A stretch of 64,000 bases of DNA from positions 5,315,001 through 5,379,000 of the forward strand of contig NZ_JACHMI010000001.1 in NCBI RefSeq assembly GCF_014207985.1, given 5' to 3'. A program made the translations under genes and the position numbers. This DNA comes from Nonomuraea rubra. GTDB lineage: Bacteria; Actinomycetota; Actinomycetes; Streptosporangiales; Streptosporangiaceae. The notes under the pieces were generated by a model, which saw only the letters and a program-made list of their open reading frames with translations, was not told the DNA's origin and made no database searches. This document shows, in pieces, positions 57,336 through 64,000 of the stretch; position 1 is the first letter of the stretch, and every line of letters starts with the position of its first letter.

Positions 57336-59243
57336 ATGACGATGCCCGGGTCGGTGGCATTCCGCGTGGTGGTGACGGTTGCCGCGTTGGTGGTCGCGCT
57401 CGGCACGTACCTGTCCGGGTTCCGCCACGGCGGCAACAGCCCGATCCTGCTGATCCCTCTCGCCTGCGCGGCCATCGTGTGCTGCGTGAGCGCTTCCGCG
57501 CTGCACCGGGCGGGACAGGTGCGCACCGGCCGCTGGGTGTCCGGGACGGGCTGGTCGCTGCTGGTCTACCTGCTGGCGGCCACCGTCGCCGCCGAGTACG
57601 CCGGCGTCAGAGGGCACGGCGACGCCGTGGCGTGGACGGCGGTGACGGTGCAGGCCGCCGGATACATCCTGCCCGTCACGTTGACGCAGGTCTGCTTCCT
57701 GGTGGCCGGGGGCCGGTCCGAGCGGGCGGTGCGGCTGGTGCTCGGATCCGGGATCGCGTTCGCCGTACTGGCGATGGTGACGCTGCCCGCGGGCGAGCCG
57801 TACGCGCGGCTGAAGCCGTTGTGGGAGCTGCCCGAGGCGGGCTCGCTGGCCGCGCTGCCCTGGATGGCGTCGGTGCTGGCCGGGCCGGTCCTGCTGTGGC
57901 GGGCGGTTCCCGCCGAGCGGGGCGAGAGGCGGCTGCGGCTGCTGGTGGTGGCGGCCGCTTCGCTGGTGCCGATCGGCACCGTCCTGCTCGCGGCGCTGGC
58001 CGCCGTGATGGCCCACGCCGCCGGCGTGCTGACGGTGACGGCCGGCGAGACGGCGACGGCTGTGGGTTTCTGCGTTCCGCTGATCCTGTGCCCTCTCGTG
58101 CTGGCGGCGGTCGCCCGGCCCGGGGGTGCGAGGCTGGCGCGCCGGGTGCCCTCGCTGGTCGGCGCGGTGGTGGGCCTGCTGTTCACCCTCCTCGTCGTCG
58201 CGGCGGCCGCCGTGCTCGGCGGTTCGCTGGGCGCGGGTGCCGTGCTGCCCGTGGTGCTGTCGACGCTGGCGGTGGCCGCCGTGGTCGTCCCGATCAACAG
58301 GTGGGTGGTGCGCGCGCTGCTGCTGCGCGTCGACCCGGTCAGGGCGCGGGCCGCCCGCCTGGTCGGCGAGGCGGGCGCGACGAGCCGGCCCGCCGAAACG
58401 GCGCAGGACGTCCTGCGGGCCGCTCTCGGCGATCCCACGGCCAGGCTGGTGCTGGAGCTGCCGGAAGGGCGGGGCTGGGTGGAGGCGGACGGGGCCACCG
58501 CCCCGCCGCCCCCGCCGGGCGCGGTGCTGATCGGCGCGCACGCCTACCTGGTGCACCAGGGCGAGGCGGTGGACGCGTACGGCGGCGCGGACGAGGTGGC
58601 CGAGCTCGTCGAGCGAGCCGTACTCCAGGCGGCGGTACGCGACCACGGGGGACGAGCCGAGGCCGCGGCGGCCGAGGAACGCCGCCGGCTCGAGCGCGAC
58701 CTGCACGACGGCGTCCAAGGCAGGCTGCTCGCGCTCGCGCTGGAGCTGCGGATGGCCCGGCGGCGGCTCAGAGACGCGGAGGCGCAGCTGGTTCTGACCG
58801 ACGCGACCGACAGCCTGGCCGCGGCCATCGAGGAGCTGCGCGCGCTGTCCACGGGCAACGTCCCGGAGACGCTGAGCCGGCACGGCCTCCGCGCGGCGCT
58901 GTCGGAGCTGACCGGGCGGATCCCCGTACCCGTCGCGCTCAACGTGCCGGAGGCGCGGCTCCCCCCGCCCATCGAGAGCGTCGCGTACCTGGTGGTCTGC
59001 GAGGCGGTCACCAACGCGCTCAAGCACGCCGGCGCGGCCACCATCGAGGTCGACGTGCGGCTCGACGGCGGCTGCGCCCGCGTGAGCGTCACCGATGACG
59101 GGAGCGGCGGCGCCGACCTGCGCGCCGGCAGCGGCCTGCGCGGGCTGTACGAGCGCGTCCAAGCCGTCGGCGGGCGGCTGGTGGTCGGCGACCGCCGGCC
59201 GAGCGGCACGGCGCTGGAGGCGACGCTGCCATGCGGGTCGTGA
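57336..59243 (+). CDS. NarL-type sensor histidine kinase
   Basis: This 635-aa membrane sensor has about eight to nine hydrophobic segments in residues 1-335 (for example VVVTVAALVVALGTYLSGF, GVLTVTAGETATAVGFCVPL, VVGLLFTLLVVAAAAVLGG). The HisKA_3 dimerisation helix follows with the phospho-accepting H457 in ERDLHDGVQGRLLALALELR, then a GHL-type ATPase with N box VVCEAVTNALKHA and G box VTDDGSGGADLRAGSGLRGL. The stimulus is unknown; there is no PAS or large extracellular domain, so a membrane-located signal is likely. ATG 57336 is at the first hydrophobic segment. The 3' end overlaps the response regulator start by 13 bp. Confidence 0.9.
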   Translation: MTMPGSVAFRVVVTVAALVVALGTYLSGFRHGGNSPILLIPLACAAIVCCVSASALHRAGQVRTGRWVSGTGWSLLVYLLAATVAAEYAGVRGHGDAVAWTAVTVQAAGYILPVTLTQVCFLVAGGRSERAVRLVLGSGIAFAVLAMVTLPAGEPYARLKPLWELPEAGSLAALPWMASVLAGPVLLWRAVPAERGERRLRLLVVAAASLVPIGTVLLAALAAVMAHAAGVLTVTAGETATAVGFCVPLILCPLVLAAVARPGGARLARRVPSLVGAVVGLLFTLLVVAAAAVLGGSLGAGAVLPVVLSTLAVAAVVVPINRWVVRALLLRVDPVRARAARLVGEAGATSRPAETAQDVLRAALGDPTARLVLELPEGRGWVEADGATAPPPPPGAVLIGAHAYLVHQGEAVDAYGGADEVAELVERAVLQAAVRDHGGRAEAAAAEERRRLERDLHDGVQGRLLALALELRMARRRLRDAEAQLVLTDATDSLAAAIEELRALSTGNVPETLSRHGLRAALSELTGRIPVPVALNVPEARLPPPIESVAYLVVCEAVTNALKHAGAATIEVDVRLDGGCARVSVTDDGSGGADLRAGSGLRGLYERVQAVGGRLVVGDRRPSGTALEATLPCGS

Positions 59244-59860
59244 TCGCCGAGGACCTGGTCCTGCTGCGCCAGAGCATCGCCAGACTGCTCGCGCTGGACG
59301 GCATCGAGGTCGTCGCGGAAGTGGGTGACGCGTCGAGCCTGGTGTCCGCCGTCGTCGCGGAACGGCCCGACCTGGTGATCGCCGACGTGCGGATGCCGCC
59401 CACGTTCACCGATGAGGGCGCGCGTGCGGTCGCCCTGCTGCGCGAGCGCTTCCCCGGCCTGGCCGTGCTGATGCTCTCCCACATCGTGGAGCCCACGCTG
59501 GCCATGACGCTGGCGGCCGAGCGGCCCGCGCGGTTCGGCTACCTGCTCAAGGACCGGGTCCTCGACCTCGACGACTTCGTGGCCGCCGTCAGGCGGGTCG
59601 CCGGCGGGGGCACGGCCATCGACGCCCAGGTCATCGACCACTTCCTCACAGGCCTGACCGTGCTGAGCGGGCGTGAGCGCGAGGTGCTCGGGCTGCTGGC
59701 CCAGGGGCTGAGCAACGCCGCCATCGCCGCCCGGCTGTTCATCTCGGAGCGGACGGTCGACACGCACGTCGGCTCGATCTTCACCAAGCTGGACCTGCCT
59801 CCCGACACCGACCACAACCGGCGCGTGCGCGCCGCGCTCCTGTGGCTGAACCGGTGCTAG
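59231..59860 (+). CDS. NarL/LuxR-type response regulator
   Basis: This 209-aa partner of the kinase has a receiver domain (residues ~1-120) with the phospho-acceptor D52 in LVIADVRMPP, the acidic pair in VIAEDL, the Thr/Ser equivalent in MLSHI and the Lys in YLLKDRV, and a LuxR helix-turn-helix (~145-205: LTVLSGREREVLGLLAQGLS, NAAIAARLFISERTVDTHVG). It is translated with the kinase (13-bp overlap). Regulated genes may include the membrane protein gene 72 bp downstream, but no operator was recognised. Confidence 0.93.
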   Translation: MRVVIAEDLVLLRQSIARLLALDGIEVVAEVGDASSLVSAVVAERPDLVIADVRMPPTFTDEGARAVALLRERFPGLAVLMLSHIVEPTLAMTLAAERPARFGYLLKDRVLDLDDFVAAVRRVAGGGTAIDAQVIDHFLTGLTVLSGREREVLGLLAQGLSNAAIAARLFISERTVDTHVGSIFTKLDLPPDTDHNRRVRAALLWLNRC

Positions 59861-59931
59861 CCCCGATGTGGCAGGCCAGGCCCCGCTCCTAACGTCGTTC
59901 TCACCAACCCGGCGACGGAGGAGAGCGACAG

Positions 59932-60591
59932 ATGAGCACGATCGCACAGGCATCCCCGACCGTTACTCCCGCGCGCCGCGCCCTCGCGCTGCTCGCCCCC
60001 ATCGGCCCGCTCGTGATGGCCGGCTGGGCCCTGACGGTGCCCTACCAGGTGGCCGACGGCCCGGCGCAGTGGATCCCCAAGGCCGCCGCCGGCGTGGCCC
60101 GGCTGCAGGTGTCGATGTGGATGTTGCTGGCGTTCGCGCTCACCGCCGGCGTGGGCGCGATCGTCACCGGCCTGGTGGCCCGGCGTGCCTCACCCAGACT
60201 CGGTACGGCGGGTCTGGTGCTGACCTACGTCGGCTTCAGTGCGCTGAGCTTCAGCGGCGCCGGGTACGACGCCGCTGCCGTCGCTTCGGTGCGGGCCGGC
60301 CTGGACGTGGCCGCGACCGAACGCATCCTGGCCCAGATGCACACCTTCCAGGCCCCATCGGCGGGCGGTGCCGTGTTCACCCCGATGATGTTCCTCGGCG
60401 TGATCCTCCTCGCGGTGGCGCTCTGGCGCGGGCGTGAGGTCCCCCGATGGGCCGTGCTGTCCCTGCCGGCCTCCTTCCTGCTGGTCATGTTCGGCGGCTT
60501 CATCGCCATGCCGGTCAACGCCCTCGGCTGGCTGATGCTCGCCGTCGGCTTCTGCGCCGCCGGCCTCGCCCACCTGCGCCATCCGGCATGA
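59932..60591 (+). CDS. Polytopic membrane protein of unknown function
   Basis: This 219-aa protein has about six hydrophobic segments (ALALLAPIGPLVMAGWALTV, MWMLLAFALTAGVGAIVTGL, TAGLVLTYVGFSALSFSGAG, FTPMMFLGVILLAVALWRGR, WAVLSLPASFLLVMFGGFIA, ALGWLMLAVGFCAAGLAHLR). It resembles the DUF4386-like proteins that often lie beside NarL-type two-component systems in actinobacteria. GGAGGAGAGCGACAG precedes ATG 59932, an ideal ribosome-binding site. Likely a target or accessory of the adjacent two-component system, by position only. Confidence 0.75.
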   Translation: MSTIAQASPTVTPARRALALLAPIGPLVMAGWALTVPYQVADGPAQWIPKAAAGVARLQVSMWMLLAFALTAGVGAIVTGLVARRASPRLGTAGLVLTYVGFSALSFSGAGYDAAAVASVRAGLDVAATERILAQMHTFQAPSAGGAVFTPMMFLGVILLAVALWRGREVPRWAVLSLPASFLLVMFGGFIAMPVNALGWLMLAVGFCAAGLAHLRHPA

Positions 60592-60639
60592 TCTCATCCA
60601 GGCTGACCTGGTTCGAGGACAGTCCACCACGTTGACGAG

Positions 60640-61518
60640 ATGGGCGGTTGGCGCGTCATGGAGATCTCGCAGGCGAACCGCGGGCTGCTGAGCAGACTGC
60701 TGCCGGGAGCCGAACCGGATCGTCTCATGATCCGCCAGGGGCAGTTCCATCAGGTGGTGATCGCCTCGGACCGGGTGGTGTGCCTGCCGCGGACCGCGGC
60801 GGCTGCCGCGCGGCTGCCGCACAGGGCCGCCGGTCTGCGCGTACTGGCCGGGATCGAGCTCGGTTGCGGCATTCCTGAGCCGTTGTGCGAGGGCAGTGCT
60901 CAAGGCGTGGACGAGCTGCCGTTCCTGGTCCTCCGCCGCATCCCTGGAGCGCCGCTGGAGGCGGAGGCACTCGATGATCGCGAGGTGGCCGAGGCCGTCG
61001 CGGCGCAGTACGTCACGCTGCTGTCCGGACTGGCCAAGGCCGGTGCCGACGAGGAGGTGCGAGCGGCCCTGCCCGCACCACCGGATCGGTGGCGGCGGTT
61101 CGCGGCGGACGTCCGCGCCGAGTTGTTCCCCCTCATGTCCGATGGGGGACGTCAACGGGCCGAGCGGGAGCTCGCGGCGCTCGACGGCCTTCCCGGCATC
61201 ACCGAAGCGGTGGTGCACGGTGATCTCGGCGCCGAGAACGTTCTGTGGGTCTGTGACGACGGATTGCCGAGGCTCAGCGGGGTGATCGACTGGGATGAGG
61301 TCGCGATCGGTGATCCCGCGGAGGACCTCGCTGCCATCGGCGCCGGCTACGGCAAGGACCTCCTCGGCCGGATACTCACGCTCGGCGGCTGGTCGGACAG
61401 GGGGATGGCCGATCGCATCGCCACCATCCGCGCCACCTTCGCCCTGCAGCAGGCCCTGTCCGGACACCGGGACGGTGACGAAGAGGAATTGGCGGACGGC
61501 CTGACCGGCTACGCATAG
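60640..61518 (+). CDS. APH-family phosphotransferase
   Basis: This 292-aa protein has the aminoglycoside-phosphotransferase/choline-kinase-like fold. Motifs are the N-lobe segment QGQFHQVVIASDRVVCLPRT, the catalytic loop VVHGDLGAENVLW (Brenner-like HxD with Asn), and the metal-binding GVIDWDEVAIGDPAEDLAAI. The N-lobe is slightly degenerate. Substrate unknown; such proteins confer antibiotic modification or act in metabolism, and sequence alone cannot decide. ATG 60640 is used; ATG 60658 (MEISQANRG) is a similar alternative. Confidence 0.88.
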   Translation: MGGWRVMEISQANRGLLSRLLPGAEPDRLMIRQGQFHQVVIASDRVVCLPRTAAAAARLPHRAAGLRVLAGIELGCGIPEPLCEGSAQGVDELPFLVLRRIPGAPLEAEALDDREVAEAVAAQYVTLLSGLAKAGADEEVRAALPAPPDRWRRFAADVRAELFPLMSDGGRQRAERELAALDGLPGITEAVVHGDLGAENVLWVCDDGLPRLSGVIDWDEVAIGDPAEDLAAIGAGYGKDLLGRILTLGGWSDRGMADRIATIRATFALQQALSGHRDGDEEELADGLTGYA

Positions 61519-61524
61519 CCACCT

Positions 61525-61698
61525 TCAAGCCGCTGGGCCCCGAGCGGCAAGCGGCCGTCTACCTCGCCTCGGACGATCACTGACGAGGGTCCGCTCGCAG
61601 AGCGCGATGGCCCGGCGCAGGTCACCGGCCGCCCGGTAGGCGCCCGCCGGCCGGCCACGGGAGGAGAGGGCGTCGGGGTGGTCGTCGCCCAGTACGCG
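61525..61698 (-). pseudogene. Remnant of a TPR-repeat protein
   Basis: The minus strand encodes one TPR unit of the kind found in AfsR-like regulators and STAND proteins (VLGDDHPDALSSRGRPAGAY, RAAGDLRRAIALCERTLV), then a non-conserved Arg-rich tail and a TGA. Nothing else of the gene remains. The rest of the spacer up to the MFS gene (61699-62050, ~350 bp) shows no coding region that I can support. Confidence 0.5.
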
Positions 61699-62050
61699 CG
61701 CTTGACCGGCGACGTGCGGCTGCTCATCCGGCAGCGGTCACGAACCCGGCGGGCGAGATCCACATCGATCACACCACGAGCATGGCAGACAGCTCCGGCC
61801 CGAGCCCTGCCGGAGTCGCCGCGTACGGCGGTGATCGCGATGTTTCCGGCGCTGGAACCCGGGCGCCCCGCCTACGAGCGAGCGGGTTGCGCACGCTCCT
61901 GGGCGGCGTCATCGTCAGCTGCAGAGGCCGCCGGTTCTCGACGAGGCCAGGAACGGCGACGACTTCGGCGAGCAGCCCGCGACCAGGACACCCGCACGTG
62001 CACCCCTCGGGGGGACCGATTCTGCCAGCTGGATGACCAGGAGAACCGGC

Positions 62051-63415
62051 ATGCCGACACCGACGACCGACGAGCGTGACGCTCGCACCCGCTCCTCGCG
62101 CCGCAGAACGGTGGGGGCGGTGGTGCTCGGCCATTTCATCGAGGTCTACGACATGGCCCTCTACGGGCTGTTCGTGGCCCCCATCTCGACGGCCTTCTTC
62201 CCCGCGGGGAACGCGGAGGCCGCCCTGATCGCGACCTTCGCCGTCTTCGGCGTCTCCTTCCTGTCGAGGTCGGCGGGCAGCCTGTTCTTCGGGGTGATGG
62301 CCGATCGGGTGGGGCGGCGTAACGCGATGATGACGTCGATTCTTCTCGTCGGAGTGTCGACCGCCGGCATCGGCCTCATCCCGACCTACGAGACGGCGGC
62401 GCTGCTCTCCCCGATCCTGCTCGTGCTCTGCCGGCTCCTTCAGGGGTTCGCCTCGGGCGGCGAGACCACGGTCGCGCCGGTGTTCCTCGGTGAGTACGCC
62501 TCCCGGAGGCGGCGCGGGTTCCTCACGTCGTTCATCTCGGCCGCGGGGAACCTGGGCACGCTGGCGGCCGCCGCGACAGGTGTGATCATCGGCCTGGCCG
62601 TGGACGCGAGGACGTTCGACGACTGGGGATGGCGAGTGGCGTTCCTGATCGCAGCGCCGCTGGCGCTCGTGGGGCTCTACTTCCGCTACGGGCTGGAGGA
62701 GCCGCCGGCGTACGAGGCCGCGCGCGCCGGGGTGAAGCAGGTCTCGATCGGGACGGCCCTGCGGCGCAGCTGGCGCATGATCCTGCGCGTGAGCTGCGTC
62801 GGCGCGCTCGGGACCACCTTCTACGTCATGTTCGTCTACTACCCGACCTACCTCGTCCGTGAGAGCGACCTGTCGGCCGGCCAGGCCCGCGTGGTCCCGT
62901 TGATCCTCATCTCGATGCTCGTGGTGTTCAACCCGCTGGTCGGGCTGCTCGGCGACCGGTTCGGCCGGCGGGTGCCGCTCGTGCTGGGCGGGCTGGCGTC
63001 GATGCTCTTCGTCCTGCCCGGCTTCCTGGTCGCCCGCGGCGGCGGCTTCACGGCGGCCGTGCTGGGAGGCATGCTCATCCTGGTGAGCGTCCCGCTGTGC
63101 CTGGGCGCCATCCACGCCGCCGCGATGGAGTTCTACCCGACGGAGGTACGTGCCACGGCCGGCGGCATCGCGTGGACCATCGGCGCCTTCGTCTTCTCCG
63201 GCCTGCCGCCGCTCGTCGTCAACCTGCTCACCACGCAGGCCGGCTGGCCGCTGTCGCCGGCGTTCGTGATCATGGGGACGGCGGCGATCGGGATCGTCGC
63301 GGCGTGGGGGCTGCCGGACAGCCGGAAGATCCGGCTGGAGTCCGTGGAGTCGTCGATCAGGGAACAGCGGGAAACCGCTGAGCTGCGGCAGGAACCCGGC
63401 CGGGTCACGCCGTGA
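62051..63415 (+). CDS. MFS transporter of the metabolite:H+ symporter (MHS) type
   Basis: This 454-aa, 12-helix permease has the MHS layout: N-terminal helix after RRRTVGAVVLGHFIEVYDMA, the loop 2-3 motif GVMADRVGRRNAMM, a long cytoplasmic middle loop (LEEPPAYEAARAGVKQVSIG), the repeat GLLGDRFGRRVPLVLGG and a hydrophilic C-terminus. MHS members import compact carboxylates or osmolytes (shikimate, citrate, proline/betaine). The substrate is not predictable here. AGGAGA precedes ATG 62051 by the right distance. Confidence 0.9.
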   Translation: MPTPTTDERDARTRSSRRRTVGAVVLGHFIEVYDMALYGLFVAPISTAFFPAGNAEAALIATFAVFGVSFLSRSAGSLFFGVMADRVGRRNAMMTSILLVGVSTAGIGLIPTYETAALLSPILLVLCRLLQGFASGGETTVAPVFLGEYASRRRRGFLTSFISAAGNLGTLAAAATGVIIGLAVDARTFDDWGWRVAFLIAAPLALVGLYFRYGLEEPPAYEAARAGVKQVSIGTALRRSWRMILRVSCVGALGTTFYVMFVYYPTYLVRESDLSAGQARVVPLILISMLVVFNPLVGLLGDRFGRRVPLVLGGLASMLFVLPGFLVARGGGFTAAVLGGMLILVSVPLCLGAIHAAAMEFYPTEVRATAGGIAWTIGAFVFSGLPPLVVNLLTTQAGWPLSPAFVIMGTAAIGIVAAWGLPDSRKIRLESVESSIREQRETAELRQEPGRVTP

Positions 63416-63567
63416 CGACACGGCGGCGTGACGATCTGGCAGCGCCCGCGTTCGCCGGTGGGAGTGATCGGAACGCTCATCCGCCGATCCGAGGTCAGTG
63501 TGAGAGCTGACGTCTGTCATGCGGGACCGGTGACACAGCGCACTGACCTCCGCCGAGCGGAAGGCTC

Positions 63568-64000
63568 ATGCTGAGCGCCATGACGATTCGTCGATTCAGC
63601 ACGCTCGCCTCGCGGCTGGGAGCCGCGAGCCTGGCCGCCGCGCTGCTCGTGGCGGGACCCGCGGCCGCCGCCGAGGACGGCGGCCTCGACCGGCAGCGGC
63701 TGCGCCAGACACTGAACGCCATGCACGAGGCCGGCATGTACGGCACCTATTCGAACGTCGTGGACGGCCGGCGGAGCTGGAAGGGCGCCGCAGGCGTCGC
63801 CGACGTCGAGACCCGCCGCCCGGTGCGGCCCGAGATGGTGCACCGGGCCGGGAGCATCACCAAGTCGTTCGTCGCCGTGGCCGTGTTACAGCAGGTCGGC
63901 AAGGGCACGATCGAGCTCGACGCCCCCATCGGCCGCTACCTGCCGGATCTGATCCCGGGTGAGCGCGGGCAGCGGATCACCGTACGCATGCTGCTCAACC
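63568..64000 (+). CDS. Secreted serine hydrolase, beta-lactamase class C/DD-peptidase-like (3' cut by window edge)
   Basis: The first ~144 residues are visible. Residues 1-35 form a signal peptide (RRFSTLASRLGAASLAAALL, AGPAAAA). The domain then reads LRQTLNAMHEAGMYGTYSNV, WKGAAGVADVETRRPVRPEM and HRAGSITKSFVAVAVLQQVG, where SITK is the active-site SxxK motif, followed by LDAPIGRYLPDLIPG, as in penicillin-binding-like esterases and D-aminopeptidases. The remaining motifs lie outside the window. ATG 63568 has GGAAGG close by; ATG 63580 is an alternative. Probably acts at the cell envelope. Confidence 0.85.
   Translation, partial: MLSAMTIRRFSTLASRLGAASLAAALLVAGPAAAAEDGGLDRQRLRQTLNAMHEAGMYGTYSNVVDGRRSWKGAAGVADVETRRPVRPEMVHRAGSITKSFVAVAVLQQVGKGTIELDAPIGRYLPDLIPGERGQRITVRMLLN

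Noticed and set aside
61769..62040. Plus- and minus-strand frames between the phosphotransferase and MFS genes
   Set aside because: Pro/Arg/Ser-rich, no motif, no ribosome-binding site; treated as non-coding.

Overview
The window is chromosomal DNA of a high-G+C Gram-positive actinobacterium. Third codon positions are almost always G or C, GTG starts and four-base stop/start overlaps are common, and the sugar importers have no ATPase of their own, as is usual where one shared MsiK-type ATPase is used. The abundance of LacI-controlled sugar loci, ECF42 sigma factors and STAND proteins suggests a soil actinomycete, perhaps a Streptosporangiaceae (Nonomuraea-like) member. The genus is an inference. 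No rRNA, tRNA, CRISPR array or intact insertion sequence was seen.

Layout. 0-7.8 kb: an AraC regulator, then a tightly coupled operon of LacI repressor, sugar-binding lipoprotein, two permeases and GH42 beta-galactosidase. 8-12.5 kb: a DUF1835 protein, a secreted MepA-like peptidase preceded by a 13-codon leader ORF, and a TetR regulator divergent from a glycosidase-like protein across a perfect 20-bp palindrome. 12.5-21.7 kb: a redox/stress block with HTH-flavin-oxidoreductase-like protein, CBS-BON protein, frameshifted hemerythrin-like protein, membrane-anchored copper nitrite reductase, radical-SAM remnant, GNAT, MOSC protein, DGPF/ECF42 pair and a DoxX-like protein. Five intergenic sites here share a GGAC-N4-GTCC/GGCC/GGCA layout like the DosR/DevR dormancy box, so the block may be a hypoxia/NO regulon. 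21.8-23.1 kb: decayed genes (HxlR-type regulator, secreted-protein tail, frameshifted methyltransferase).

23.3-30.8 kb: a small protein coupled to a 1028-aa STAND NTPase with TPR repeats, a ureohydrolase with an altered metal site, a DHFR/RibD-like protein, and an unusual trypsin-endonuclease fusion. 31-38.7 kb: a LacI-controlled arabinoside locus (binding lipoprotein, two permeases, GH127, secreted glycosidase with CBM35), with an identical 14-bp operator at its promoter and inside the last gene. 38.9-40.5 kb: a second DGPF/ECF42 pair. 41.2-44.1 kb: a lower-G+C gene for a degenerate-NTPase/transmembrane/periplasmic-binding receptor, flanked by gene-poor DNA. 45.1-52.6 kb: an RbsABC-type importer with PfkB kinase and ADP-ribosylglycohydrolase, divergent from a GntR-UTRA regulator. 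52.6-54.9 kb: an HxlR-peroxiredoxin fusion divergent from an enolase gene. 55-64 kb: a GT-C-like membrane protein, a decayed DctP-like lipoprotein gene, a NarL-type two-component system, a membrane protein, a phosphotransferase, an MFS transporter and the start of a secreted serine hydrolase.

Taken together, three carbohydrate or nucleoside uptake systems, each with its own repressor, alternate with stress/redox modules and possible conflict (defence) genes. Several pseudogenes sit between 14 and 23 kb, near 40.7 kb and near 57 kb. These are either real decay or base errors in the assembly; from sequence alone I cannot always tell which.
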